A DNA stretch of 64,000 nt from an uncultured Pigmentiphaga sp. (GTDB lineage Bacteria; Pseudomonadota; Gammaproteobacteria; Burkholderiales; Burkholderiaceae_B): the NCBI GenBank assembly GCA_937891425.1, contig CALAGD010000088.1:1-64000 (forward strand), given 5' to 3'. Each line of letters begins with the position of its first letter. Positions within the stretch are counted from its first letter, which is position 1. This document shows positions 37,103 to 46,321 of the stretch, piece after piece. The notes beneath the pieces are model-generated. The model did not search any database and was not told where the DNA came from. It saw only the letters and a program-made list of their open reading frames with translations. The position numbers and the translations under genes are program-made.

Positions 37103-38278
37103 CTACTTCAGGGGGCACTCCTCGCCATGCGGATCGGTGTGATCCTTGGCGATGACCTTGATGGTCTTGTAGTCGAGTTCGCCTTTCGCGTTCGGCTCGA
37201 TGTGCAGCAGGTACCAGTCCTGAACGGGGTGCTGATTGTTGGCAAAGCTGAACTTGCCGCGCACCGACGGGAAGTCAGCCTTGCGCAGCGCCGCCTTGAA
37301 TTCATCCATGCGGTTCTTGATGTCGCCGTCGACCGCCTTGAGCCCGGACGCGATCAGGCGCGCGGTGTCGTATGACGTGGCGGCGTAGTCGGTGGGCATG
37401 CGGTTGTAGGTCTTGACGAACTCTTCCACGAACTGCTTGTTCTCGGGATTGTCGAGGTCAGCGCTCCAGAGGGCCACGGTGTAGTACCCATTGCCAGCAT
37501 CACCCGAGGCCGCCAGCATGCGGCGGTCCATCGAATAGACCGGAGTGATCATGGGGATGGTCTTCGACAGGCCCGAGTTGGCGTACTGCTTGGCGAGGTT
37601 GATGCCCGCGCCACCCGGGTGGAACTGGAAGATGGCATCGGGGCTCAGGGAGCGGATGCGGGCGAGTTCGACCGAGAAGTCGGACTGATCGAGCTTGGTG
37701 TAGATCTCGGCCAGGATTTCACCCTGGTAGGTACGCTTGAACCCTGCAAGCGCATCGCGACCCGCCTGGTAGTTGGGGGCCATGATGACCATGCGCTTGT
37801 AGCCCAGCTCGTTGGCCGCCAGGCCGGCCGTATCGCTGTAGGAGTCGTTCTGGAAGGCGACGGCAAAGTAATTGGCGTTGCAGTTCTTTCCGGCGTAGTT
37901 CGAGGGACCGGCGTTGTTGCTGACGTACACGCCGCCTGCGTTGATGACGGTGGGGGCTACGGCTGTCAGCACATTGGAGAAGTTGATGCCGGTAAACAGA
38001 CGGATGCCACTTTGTACCATCTTTTCGGCGATCTGCTTGGCGTTGGCCGGCTTGAGGGCGTCATCCTCCACGACAACCTTGACCGGGATGCCACCAAGTT
38101 TGCCACCTTCCTGGCGCACGGCAAGCAGGAAGCCATCGCGCTCATCCTCGCCAATGTAGCCCGCGGGCGTGGAAAGCGTGGTGATGAAACCGATCTCGAC
38201 CGGCTCGGTGGCTGCCTGTGTGCCGGCTGCGAAGATGAGCCCCGCAGCTGCCAGGGAGGAATACAGCAGATGTTTCAT
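37103..38278 (-). CDS. Periplasmic ligand-binding protein of LivK type
   Basis: A 391-residue ABC solute receptor. Residues 1-22 are a signal peptide (MKHLLYSSLAAAGLIFAAGTQA). The type I binding fold shows IGFITTLSTPAGYIGEDERDG, YVSNNAGPSNYAGKNCNANYF and VVIMAPNYQAGRD-like segments. The binding-pocket pattern resembles receptors for aromatic acids more than the classical leucine protein, but this is a soft inference. GAGGAG lies seven bases upstream. It precedes livH-livM-livG-livF and probably shares their operon. Confidence 0.9.
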   Translation of the reverse strand: MKHLLYSSLAAAGLIFAAGTQAATEPVEIGFITTLSTPAGYIGEDERDGFLLAVRQEGGKLGGIPVKVVVEDDALKPANAKQIAEKMVQSGIRLFTGINFSNVLTAVAPTVINAGGVYVSNNAGPSNYAGKNCNANYFAVAFQNDSYSDTAGLAANELGYKRMVIMAPNYQAGRDALAGFKRTYQGEILAEIYTKLDQSDFSVELARIRSLSPDAIFQFHPGGAGINLAKQYANSGLSKTIPMITPVYSMDRRMLAASGDAGNGYYTVALWSADLDNPENKQFVEEFVKTYNRMPTDYAATSYDTARLIASGLKAVDGDIKNRMDEFKAALRKADFPSVRGKFSFANNQHPVQDWYLLHIEPNAKGELDYKTIKVIAKDHTDPHGEECPLK

Positions 38279-38491
38279 GAAAGTCTCCTCGAGGTGTGAT
38301 CTGAAGTTTCTTGTGTCGTGTGCCGCGTCGGACCTGGGGCGGACCGGCGGCTGATCGGGCTGCAACAGTGAGTCCGTTAATGTAATGCGGGTTGTCACCG
38401 ATTTTTACTAGCGTTTGCCCCATGGGGCCGCTCCATCGCTACCACCGGTCACGCCCCGTGAATTACCCCCCGCCCGTGCAAGGCACCTGGC

Positions 38492-39601
38492 CTAGCCGAT
38501 GACAGGCTGGTGTCCGTCGTTTTCCAGGTAGGCCTCCTCGTGGTAGAGGCTGAGCTTGCGCATCACGGGCAGGTCGTTGAAGGTAAACAGGCAGGCATCC
38601 TCGGTGTCGGACAGGTTCGCATGCTCGTGCAAGGCCCAGGAAGGTACCACGAAGATGTCGCGCTCCTTCCAGTCGTAGCGTTTGCCGTTGATGACCGAGT
38701 AGCCGCGGCCTTTCGCCACCTGGTAGACGAACGATCCGGTGTGGCGGTGCGCTTTGGTACGTTGCCCGGGACGCAGTAGCTGCATGGTGGCCCCGATGGT
38801 GGGCATGACCGAGCCGCCGGTGACGGGGTTGACATATTCCATGATGATGCCGTCGTACGGCGAGCCTTCATGCACGCGTTCGGCCCGCACCAGAGCTTCG
38901 TAGGTGGGCTCCCACGGGTACTTCAGCATGGGAGAATAGGGTTTGGTCCAGTTCTCACGCAGGAAGGCAGGCTGGATGAACCCGCCGCCATACGCCGAGT
39001 AGGAACTATTGATGGGCGCGGTGACTGGCTGGGCGAGGTCCGGATGCACGGCGTAGAAGTTTGCGTCGAGCGCGTTCACCAGGGGAATGTCGAGGCCGTC
39101 CTGCCAGACGCATTGCGTTCCGTCAGGGTCGACCCCGTGCTCGTGCCACGTGCCGACGGGGGTGAGCACGAAGTCGCGCGCACCGAGGGTCATTTTTTCT
39201 CCGTCGACGATGGTGTAGGCACCCGAACCCTCCATGATGAAGCGCAGTGCGCTGGCGGCGTGCTTGTGGGCCGACGCACTTTCGCCGGGGTTCATGATCT
39301 GCAGGCCGGTGTAAAGCAGCCCCACCGCGGCACTGATGTCGCGCCGGCCGGGGTTGACCAGCATCACCACGCGCCGCCCGGCTTCTTCAGGGCGAACGAG
39401 CTCTGCGGCCCGGCCCACCAGTGGGCGCAGTTCGTCGTATCGCCACAGGACCGGCGTCGATACCGGTTGCGGATACCACGGTTCAATGGCGTTGGCTACG
39501 GTCCAGAGCGCTCCGGCCTCGAGCCGTTCAAGTTGCTGGTAGTAGGCCAACAGCTCTGGAGTGTCGGCCACGTTAGCGCGGCCAGGTATGTCTTCACGCA
39601 T
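38492..39601 (-). CDS. Gentisate/salicylate 1,2-dioxygenase-like double-cupin protein
   Basis: A 369-residue ring-cleavage dioxygenase homologue. Cupin 1 holds His112, His114 and His153 (AHKHAASALRF; TWHEHG). Cupin 2 also keeps metal-type histidines, His285, His287 and His325 (KAHRHTGSF; WALHEHAN), unlike the clear gentisate dioxygenase in this window, whose second cupin has lost them. It could act on gentisate, salicylate, 1-hydroxy-2-naphthoate or a substituted relative. AAGGAG lies upstream of the ATG at 39601. It is divergent from nothing obvious and sits upstream of the ABC importer genes on the same strand, with no regulator adjacent. Confidence 0.85.
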   Translation of the reverse strand: MREDIPGRANVADTPELLAYYQQLERLEAGALWTVANAIEPWYPQPVSTPVLWRYDELRPLVGRAAELVRPEEAGRRVVMLVNPGRRDISAAVGLLYTGLQIMNPGESASAHKHAASALRFIMEGSGAYTIVDGEKMTLGARDFVLTPVGTWHEHGVDPDGTQCVWQDGLDIPLVNALDANFYAVHPDLAQPVTAPINSSYSAYGGGFIQPAFLRENWTKPYSPMLKYPWEPTYEALVRAERVHEGSPYDGIIMEYVNPVTGGSVMPTIGATMQLLRPGQRTKAHRHTGSFVYQVAKGRGYSVINGKRYDWKERDIFVVPSWALHEHANLSDTEDACLFTFNDLPVMRKLSLYHEEAYLENDGHQPVIG

Positions 39602-39977
39602 GGCAGTCTCCTTCCGGCGCCAGCGGCGCCTTGCCTTCGTCTCGATCCGGTAGTCATTGCAGGCCGCGTGTATATACCCACAAACCCTGCGGAACGGGGT
39701 GCAGATGGAACCACTCGGTGAGGGTGGGGCCTGTAACCGGGTCGTGCCCGTGGCCTGCCCGCCGCCGTCCATCGCTTGCGGCGCCGATTGCGCGCCGGCA
39801 GCGCGTCTCCTTGCAATAAATCCTTTAGTCGTGAACTATCTACGATACATGAGTATTCATGGAAAATCACTACTGTCGCCGAATGGGGACGTCGGACAGC
39901 CAGCTGCAGCAGGGCATCCGGGCACCGGGTGGGGCTTGTGCTGACATTGAAGCGGCCGCAGGCCACCTCAAGCGACG
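39602..39977. other. Gene-free stretch upstream of the double-cupin gene
   Basis: No credible coding frame. The part 39810-39880 is AT-rich and includes the inverted repeat CATGA-GTAT-TCATG at 39848-39861, a possible operator for the cupin and importer block. TATATA at 39670-39675 could be a -10 for the minus strand. Confidence 0.4.
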
Positions 39978-40478
39978 TCAGGCGTCGCCGTTGCGTTCGT
40001 AGGTGACGAAATCGAAGGTGAGCCCGTTTTCCTCGGGTTGCGTCGTGCGCGCCGCTTCGCGCCACAACCCGGGCGGTAGCGGGGGAAACCATGTGTCGCC
40101 GTCCACATGTGCGTGGATCTCGGTAGCGATGATGCGCCGGGCCCGGGGCAGCGCCAGACGGAAGATCTGTTCACCCCCAATGACACAGGCTTCGGGGGCT
40201 TCCTGGCCAGCGCAGATGTGCAGGGCCTCGTCGAGGTCGTGCGCCACGATTGCACCCTCCGCGCGGTAGCCGGGCGAACGCGTGAGGACGATATTGAGAC
40301 GGCCGGGTAGCGGACGCCCCAGCGATTCCCACGTCTTGCGCCCCATGATGACCGGCTTGCCCATGGTGACGCGCCTGAAGTGTGCCAGGTCGGAGGGCAG
40401 CCGCCACGGTAGGGTATTGTTGCGCCCGATGACGCGGTTGGCGGAGTAGGCGACGACGAGGGTGACGGCGGTGTGCAT
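39978..40478 (-). CDS. folA: Dihydrofolate reductase
   Basis: A 166-residue enzyme reducing dihydrofolate with NADPH. Landmarks are VVAYSANRVIGRNNTLPWRLPSDLAHF (active-site region), the cofactor motif IMGRKTWESLGRPLPGR, and VIGGEQIF. Asn20 is followed by the NTLPW motif typical of the family. It starts three bases after thyA, which makes the dihydrofolate it consumes. Confidence 0.96.
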   Translation of the reverse strand: MHTAVTLVVAYSANRVIGRNNTLPWRLPSDLAHFRRVTMGKPVIMGRKTWESLGRPLPGRLNIVLTRSPGYRAEGAIVAHDLDEALHICAGQEAPEACVIGGEQIFRLALPRARRIIATEIHAHVDGDTWFPPLPPGLWREAARTTQPEENGLTFDFVTYERNGDA

Positions 40479-40481
40479 GGC

Positions 40482-41276
40482 CTAGACCGCCACCTCGGCC
40501 TTGATGTGCGGGTGGGCCTGGTAGTTGACGATCTCGAAATCGTCATACTCGTACTCGAACAGGCTCGGCGGGCGCCGCCGGATGTTGAGGCGCGGATACG
40601 GGTACGGCGTGCGGGTCAGCTGCAGGTCGGCCTGCTCGAGGTGGTTGAGGTACAGGTGGCAGTCGCCTCCAGTCCAGATGAACTCGCCGGGCAACAGGTC
40701 GCATTGCTGTGCCACCATGTGCGTCAGCAGGGCGTAGCTGGCGATGTTGAAGGGCACCCCGAGGAAGATGTCGGCGCTGCGCTGGTACAGCTGGCACGAC
40801 AGCCGGCCATTCGCCACGTAGAACTGGAACAGGATGTGGCACGGTGGCAGGGCCATCTGGTCGAGCTGCCCCACGTTCCAGGCCGACACGATGAGGCGGC
40901 GCGAATCCGGAGTGGTGCGGATCTGCTCGACGACCTGCGACAGCTGGTCGATGGTGCGGCCATCGGGCGTGGGCCAGGCACGCCACTGCACGCCGTAAAT
41001 CGGTCCCAGACTGCCATCTGCGCGCGCCCATTCGTTCCAGATGCTGACGCCGCGCTCCTGCAGCCAGCGCACGTTGTTTTCACCGCGCAGGAACCACAGC
41101 AGTTCGTAAATGATGCTGCGCGTGTGCAACTTCTTGGTGGTGACCAGGGGGAAACCCTGCGCCAGGTCGAATCGCATCTGGTAGCCGAAGACGGAGAGCG
41201 TTCCCGTGCCGGTGCGGTCGGATTTGCACACGCCGTTGAGACGAACATGGCGCAGGAGGTCTTCGTACTGTTGCAT
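40482..41276 (-). CDS. thyA: Thymidylate synthase
   Basis: A 264-residue enzyme, the standard size, methylating dUMP to dTMP. Motifs are [32 protein letters not shown], the nucleophile loop [36 protein letters not shown] and the C-terminal tail ending in AEVAV. It forms a two-gene operon with folA. Confidence 0.97.
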   Translation of the reverse strand: MQQYEDLLRHVRLNGVCKSDRTGTGTLSVFGYQMRFDLAQGFPLVTTKKLHTRSIIYELLWFLRGENNVRWLQERGVSIWNEWARADGSLGPIYGVQWRAWPTPDGRTIDQLSQVVEQIRTTPDSRRLIVSAWNVGQLDQMALPPCHILFQFYVANGRLSCQLYQRSADIFLGVPFNIASYALLTHMVAQQCDLLPGEFIWTGGDCHLYLNHLEQADLQLTRTPYPYPRLNIRRRPPSLFEYEYDDFEIVNYQAHPHIKAEVAV

Positions 41277-41618
41277 GGCTGATCAGGGTGCAGATTGAAC
41301 AATGGGGCGCTGCCGGGAGGCGTCGACAAGGAAGGCTGCGGTGCCGACAGGCAGGGCCGCCGGCACTCGCCACGCGTCGGCAGAGCGTGGAGGCCGGGCT
41401 CGGGCAGGCAGAATGACGCGTCCGTGCACTCTATTGTAGTCGCAGCCGGCACCTGCGGCAGCGTTGGACCAGGGGCCGTCATGCGCCCTGTTGCCTTCCC
41501 TGGCGCGCTTGCCGGGCGCACCCATTGCGTGGCATCGTTGTCTTCCGCGCGATGCCTGCGCTTGCAAGTCGGTGGCAGCACCATCAATTCCCAGGGTCGT
41601 CATTACCTTCGAGGCTCC
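41277..41618. other. Gene-free divergent promoter region, thyA and rhodanese
   Basis: This 342-base stretch separates two divergent starts. Open frames crossing it lack family similarity and ribosome sites. No strong palindrome or hairpin was noticed; promoters for both genes are presumed here but not identified. Confidence 0.4.
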
Positions 41619-42470
41619 ATGCATACCACACTCATCCAACCTCAAGAGCTTGCGGCACTCCGTTCTGACGATGTCGTGATTTTCGATGTCCGGCACGATC
41701 TGGCCGATGCCACGGCCGGAGAAAGCGCCTGGCGGCAGGCGCGCATTCCCGGCGCCCGGTTCCTTCACGTCGACCGACAGTTGTCCGGTCCCCGTACCTC
41801 CAGCAGCGGGCGCCATCCGTTGCCCGACCGCACGGCGTTCCACCGGCTCATGGTTGAAGCGGGTGTCGGCGCGAACCAGCAGGTTGTCGTGTACGACGCT
41901 GGCGACGGCTCCACGGCAGCGCGCCTGTGGTGGATGCTGCGCTGGCTGGGCCACGAAGCGGTGGCGGTGCTGGATGGTGGCTGGAAGGCGTGGGTGGCGG
42001 CCGGGCTGCCCATCGACGACCAACCCCGCGAGAGCGTGCCGGCACTTCCCGGCCCGGCCGCGCAACCCCTGCCGCTGGGCGAACCTCTCAATGGAACGGT
42101 CGATGCCGATGCCGTGCTGGCCAACCTCGAGTCGCATGAGTTTGTCGTGCTCGACGCGCGGGCGGCAGCGCGTTATCGCGGCGAGATCGAACCCATTGAT
42201 CCGGTCGCGGGCCACATTCCCGGGGCACTGAACCGGCCCTTCACCGAGAACCTTGAAGACGGGCGTTTCAAATCCGGCGCGCGGTTGCGTGACGAGTTTC
42301 TTGAACTGTTGCAGCAGCGTGCCCCTCACGAGATCGTGCACCAGTGCGGTTCGGGCATCACGGCGTGCCACAACCTGCTTGCGATGGAGCACGCTGGACT
42401 GCGTGGTTCGCGTCTGTACCCGGGATCATGGAGCGAGTGGTGCAGCGACCCGCGGCGCCCGGTGGCCTGA
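41619..42470 (+). CDS. Thiosulfate/3-mercaptopyruvate sulfurtransferase (two-domain rhodanese)
   Basis: A 283-residue tandem rhodanese. The inactive N-terminal domain shows VVIFDVRHDLADATAG and VVVYDAGDG. The C-terminal domain carries the active loop CGSGITAC with nucleophile Cys243. The loop CGSGxTA is the form shared by thiosulfate- and mercaptopyruvate-type enzymes, so the preferred sulfur donor is unclear. GAGG precedes the ATG at 41619. It stands alone, divergent from thyA. Confidence 0.92.
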   Translation: MHTTLIQPQELAALRSDDVVIFDVRHDLADATAGESAWRQARIPGARFLHVDRQLSGPRTSSSGRHPLPDRTAFHRLMVEAGVGANQQVVVYDAGDGSTAARLWWMLRWLGHEAVAVLDGGWKAWVAAGLPIDDQPRESVPALPGPAAQPLPLGEPLNGTVDADAVLANLESHEFVVLDARAAARYRGEIEPIDPVAGHIPGALNRPFTENLEDGRFKSGARLRDEFLELLQQRAPHEIVHQCGSGITACHNLLAMEHAGLRGSRLYPGSWSEWCSDPRRPVA

Positions 42471-42640
42471 GCCAGCGCACCCGCAGCCGTCCCGGCACGG
42501 GCCGGTCACGCCCGGACGGCACGGGGCCCCGGCGGCAAGGTCGACATGAGACGCGGAAGTGCGCAAAATGGCGCCTGTTTCGGCTGGCGCAGGGCCGTCA
42601 GCCGAGCCGTTCAGCCAACAACAAGACCAAAGGTGGATCA

Positions 42641-43165
42641 ATGAGCAATGATGCAGCCGATCACGCGGAGGAGCCCATGGGAGCGGCACGCGACGGACTG
42701 GTGCGCCTTCCCGCGCCGGGCTTGCGCCATTTCATGGACCTGACGGTAGAGGTGGATGCGCCGATCGAGGTCGGCCGCACTCGCCACGGGCAGCGTCGGG
42801 TGATCCCGATCATCGGGGGGCACGCGCGCACGCGCGACTGGAACGCGCGGGTGGTGCCCGGCGGGGCCGATTTTCAGCTGATTGCCACGGAGAGCCTGGC
42901 CATTCTTGAAGCGAAGTACGTCCTCGAAACGGAGGCCGGCGACCGCATCTACGTCGAGAACCACGCTCTGCGCGGCGGCCCCCCGGAACTCATCGCGCGT
43001 CTCGCACGTGGGGAGATGGTCGACCCCGACCTCATTTATTTCCGCTGCGTGCCGCGGTTTGAAGTGGCGTCGCCGGCGCTGGAGTGGATCACTACCCGCC
43101 TGTTCCTGGGTACGGGTGCCCGCTATCCGGACCGCGTGGTACTGAGCATCTACGAGGTCGAATAA
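42641..43165 (+). CDS. DUF3237 domain-containing protein
   Basis: A 174-residue protein of unknown function. The DUF3237 beta-barrel is recognisable from LTVEVDAPIEVGRTRHGQRRVIPIIGG and the C-terminal YFRCVPRFEVASPALEWITTRLF. Members often lie in aromatic or lactone catabolic loci, but no reaction is established. AGGTGG lies about seven bases before the ATG. Its last 16 bases overlap the end of the convergent LysR gene. Confidence 0.85.
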   Translation: MSNDAADHAEEPMGAARDGLVRLPAPGLRHFMDLTVEVDAPIEVGRTRHGQRRVIPIIGGHARTRDWNARVVPGGADFQLIATESLAILEAKYVLETEAGDRIYVENHALRGGPPELIARLARGEMVDPDLIYFRCVPRFEVASPALEWITTRLFLGTGARYPDRVVLSIYEVE

Positions 43166-44061
43166 CCCTGCTTTTCCTGGAAGAGCCGGATCATGTGCTG
43201 ACGCAGCCAGCGATTGGCCGGGTCGGCGTCGGCCCGCGGGCTCCAGTGCAGGGAAACGGTGAACTGCTGCAAGGGCAGGGCGGGTTCAAGGATGACATAC
43301 CCGCCGTCCGCAGCGATTTCCCGGGCAATGTTGCGCGGCATGATGACCGCAAGGTCGGTCGCGCGCACGATATTGGGGGCCACCAGGAAGTGGGAGGTCG
43401 TCATGCGCACGCGGTGTTCGAGCTGAAGCAGTGACAGGATACGCATGGTGTCGGAATGCGAGCGCACCATGATGAATTCCAGCCGTGCCAGGCCTTTTGC
43501 CCCCAGCCGCCGGCGCGCTGCCAGCGGGTGGCCTTGGCGCAGCAGCACGATATAGCGGTCTTCAATCAGCGGAACATGGCGCGTCTGCCGGATGGTGGGC
43601 AGGAAGCCGATGGCCACGTCGATGCGCCCCTCGTCGAGCGCATCCACGATCTCCGCCGACTCCAGCTGGTAGGTTTCCAGGCGTACGTTGGGGGCGTCCG
43701 CGGCCAGGGTCGACACCAGCGGCGGCACGAACGAGCTCTCGCCGATATCGCTCATGTGCAGACGAAAGGTGCGCTGTGACTCGCGCGGGTCGAAGCCCAC
43801 CGAGTCGCTGAGCGCCGCCTGGATGGACGCCAGCCCCGCGCTGACGGGGCCCGCCAGCTGGCTGGCCTTGGCGGTGGGCTGAACGCCCGCACCGGCGCGC
43901 ACGAACAGCGGGTCGCGCAGCAGGAGGCGCAACCGGGTCAGGGCATGGCTGACAGCGGGCTGGGTGAGGCCCAGTACTTCGGCCGCGCGGCTGACGCTGC
44001 GGGTTCGATAGACCGCATCGAACACGCGCAGCAGGTTGAGGTCGATCTCGTTTATATGCAT
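43150..44061 (-). CDS. LysR-type transcriptional regulator
   Basis: A 303-residue regulator. The N-terminal helix-turn-helix reads INEIDLNLLRVFDAVYRTRSVSRAAEVLGLTQPAVSHAL in family register; the C-terminal two-lobed sensor follows from about residue 90. ATG at 44061 begins MHINEIDLN; one at 44070 is also possible. It is divergent from the second IorA/IorB pair with 96 bases between, so it most likely controls that pair. The sensor resembles the NodD/NahR-type subgroup that responds to aromatic acids, an inference from its LNLL start and overall layout. Confidence 0.9.
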   Translation of the reverse strand: MHINEIDLNLLRVFDAVYRTRSVSRAAEVLGLTQPAVSHALTRLRLLLRDPLFVRAGAGVQPTAKASQLAGPVSAGLASIQAALSDSVGFDPRESQRTFRLHMSDIGESSFVPPLVSTLAADAPNVRLETYQLESAEIVDALDEGRIDVAIGFLPTIRQTRHVPLIEDRYIVLLRQGHPLAARRRLGAKGLARLEFIMVRSHSDTMRILSLLQLEHRVRMTTSHFLVAPNIVRATDLAVIMPRNIAREIAADGGYVILEPALPLQQFTVSLHWSPRADADPANRWLRQHMIRLFQEKQGYSTS

Positions 44062-44075
44062 GGCATGCATATTAC

Positions 44076-44088
44076 ATAGTGCCACTAT
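44076..44088. promoter_or_regulatory. Putative LysR-type operator in the divergent promoter
   Basis: ATAGTG-C-CACTAT is a perfect inverted repeat lying 15 bases before the LysR start and about 70 bases before the IorA-like start. Its position fits the activator site of a divergent LysR regulator. Confidence 0.55.
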
Positions 44089-44157
44089 TGTATTGATTGT
44101 GCACTTGCAAACGCCCACACTAACTGTTTCAGAATCCAACAAGCGGTGGGAGCGATC

Positions 44158-46311
44158 ATGGAAGTTTCTTTCCGCAAGGAAGTCGAGTTGCTCCGTCTGG
44201 GGGAGGGGGAGACGTTCTACGGTGAGGGCATTCTTGCCATCACGAAGGCGTTGCTCCAGTCAGGAGTGGCCTACGTCGGGGGGTACCAGGGTGCACCGGT
44301 GTCGCACCTGCTCGACGTCATGGTTCAGGCCAGCGATTATCTCCAGGAGCTCGGCGTTCACGTCGAGGCCTGTTCGAACGAAGCGTCCGCTGCAGCCATG
44401 CTGGGTGCCTCCCTCCATTATCCATTGCGTGGCGCGGTTACCTGGAAGTCCATCGTCGGTACCAACGTGGCAGCCGATGCGCTGTCGAATCTGTCGTCGC
44501 CGGGCGTCAGGGGCGGGGTGCTCATCGTCGTTGGCGAAGACTACGGCGAAGGCGCCAGCGTCGTCCAGGAGCGCACTCACGCCTATGCCATGAAGTCCAC
44601 CATGCTGATGCTCGATCCGCGTCCGGACCTGGCCAACATGGTGCGCATGGTGGAAGAAGCCTTCCGGCTTTCCGAAGCCTCCAGCATGCCCGCGCTGTTT
44701 GAACTGCGCATACGCGCCTGCCACATGCGCGGCAGCTTCATCTGCAAGAGCAACCTGCCACCGCCGGTCTCTACCCGGCAGCTGCTCGATGCACCGGCCG
44801 AGTTCGATTACGACCGCCTCGCCCACCCGCCGGTCACGTTCCGGCACGAGAAGCTGAAACTGGAAGAGCGCATTCCCGCCGCGCGCCGCTACATTGCCGA
44901 GCATCGGCTCAACGAGATCTTCGGCAATCCCGACAGCGACGTGGGCATCATCGTGCAGGGCGGGCTCTACAATACTCTGATCCGCGCCCTGCAGCAGTTC
45001 GGCGCTGCCGATGCCTTCGGCAACCCGGTTGTGCCTACATTGGTGCTGAACGTTACCTATCCGCTGGTGCCGGAGGAAGTGGTGAACTTCTGTGCCGGCA
45101 AGCGCGCCGTGCTGCTGATCGAAGAGGGTCACCCCGAATACATCGAGCTCGAGGTGGCAGCCATGTTGCGGCGCCACGATCTCAACACGGTGTTGCACGG
45201 CAAAGACATCCTGCCCCCTGCCGGCGAGGTCACCGCCGAGGCGCTCGGTGGCGGGCTGGCAGATTTCCTCGAGCGCTATGTCAATCATCCGGGCGTCAAT
45301 GCGGGCCGCGCGTGGCTTGAGGCCAACCGGCAGCGTCGGGCCGAGGTAGGCAGGAAGCTCGAGCGTCCCCTGCCGGCGCGTCCGCCCGGGTTCTGCATCG
45401 GCTGCCCCGAGCGCCCCGTGTTCGCTGCGCTGAAGCTGGCCCAGAAAGAGATCGGACCGGTGCATGTGGCGGCCGATATCGGATGTCACGCCCTGGGCAC
45501 GTTCGAGCCTTTTTCTACCGGGCATTCCATCCTCGGCTACGGCATGAGCCTGGCCAGCCGTGCCGGCGTGTCACCCGTCATGTCCCGGCGCGTGCTGTCC
45601 ATCATGGGGGACGGCGGGTTCTGGCACAACGGGCTGCTTACCGGCGTGCAGTCGGCGCTGTTCAACGGTGATGATGCCGTGCTGGTGATTTTCAAGAACG
45701 GCTACACCTCGGCCACCGGCACGCAGGAAATCATCTCCACGCCCGACGAGGAGATCCGTGCCAATGCACCCAACAAACAGCAGAGCCTGGTACACAAGAA
45801 CACGACCATCGAGGAAACCCTGCGCGGCATGGGCGTGAAGTGGTTGCGAACGGTGCACACCTACCACGTCGACCAGATGCGCAACACGCTGCTGGAGGCC
45901 TTCACCACCGAATTCAATGGCCTGAAGGTCATCGTGGCGGAGGGCGAGTGCCAGCTCGAGCGACAGCGCCGCGTGCGGCCCTGGATGGCCAGCCTCCTCA
46001 AGGCGGGCAAACGCGTCGTGCGCGTGAAGTATGGCGTCGACGAAGACGTCTGTACCGGAGATCACGCCTGCATCCGGCTATCGGGCTGCCCCACTCTTAC
46101 GCTCAAGGACAACCCCGATCCGCTCAAGGTCGATCCGGTGGCCACCGTCATCGATGGTTGTGTCGGATGTGGCCTGTGCGGCGAGAACGCCCATGCGGCT
46201 ACGCTCTGCCCTTCGTTCTATCGGGCTGAGGTCGTCCAGAACCCGCGGTGGTACGAGCAGCTGTGGCATGGCATGCGCAGCCGCATCGTGCGCGCCCTGC
46301 AACCGGCTTGA
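44158..46311 (+). CDS. Indolepyruvate ferredoxin oxidoreductase alpha subunit-like protein (IorA-like), copy 2
   Basis: A 717-residue paralogue of the protein at 5308-7497, colinear over the whole length. It has YQGAPVSHL near the N-terminus, CIGCPERP, the TPP segment with GDG at 484-486, and the C-terminal ferredoxin-like domain with cysteines at 632, 638, 644, 668, 671, 674 and 684. The TPP-motif end reads KNGYTSATG where copy 1 has DNNYTSATG, so cofactor or substrate handling may differ. The ATG at 44158 has GGGAG seven bases upstream. The operon continues ten bases later with the beta gene. Confidence 0.87.
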   Translation: MEVSFRKEVELLRLGEGETFYGEGILAITKALLQSGVAYVGGYQGAPVSHLLDVMVQASDYLQELGVHVEACSNEASAAAMLGASLHYPLRGAVTWKSIVGTNVAADALSNLSSPGVRGGVLIVVGEDYGEGASVVQERTHAYAMKSTMLMLDPRPDLANMVRMVEEAFRLSEASSMPALFELRIRACHMRGSFICKSNLPPPVSTRQLLDAPAEFDYDRLAHPPVTFRHEKLKLEERIPAARRYIAEHRLNEIFGNPDSDVGIIVQGGLYNTLIRALQQFGAADAFGNPVVPTLVLNVTYPLVPEEVVNFCAGKRAVLLIEEGHPEYIELEVAAMLRRHDLNTVLHGKDILPPAGEVTAEALGGGLADFLERYVNHPGVNAGRAWLEANRQRRAEVGRKLERPLPARPPGFCIGCPERPVFAALKLAQKEIGPVHVAADIGCHALGTFEPFSTGHSILGYGMSLASRAGVSPVMSRRVLSIMGDGGFWHNGLLTGVQSALFNGDDAVLVIFKNGYTSATGTQEIISTPDEEIRANAPNKQQSLVHKNTTIEETLRGMGVKWLRTVHTYHVDQMRNTLLEAFTTEFNGLKVIVAEGECQLERQRRVRPWMASLLKAGKRVVRVKYGVDEDVCTGDHACIRLSGCPTLTLKDNPDPLKVDPVATVIDGCVGCGLCGENAHAATLCPSFYRAEVVQNPRWYEQLWHGMRSRIVRALQPA

Positions 46312-46321
46312 GGAGTACAAC

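Noticed and set aside
46031..46321. Long N-terminal extension of the second IorB-like protein
   Set aside because: The extension lies entirely within the alpha-subunit gene in another frame; the ATG at 46322 has a good ribosome site and matches the family start.
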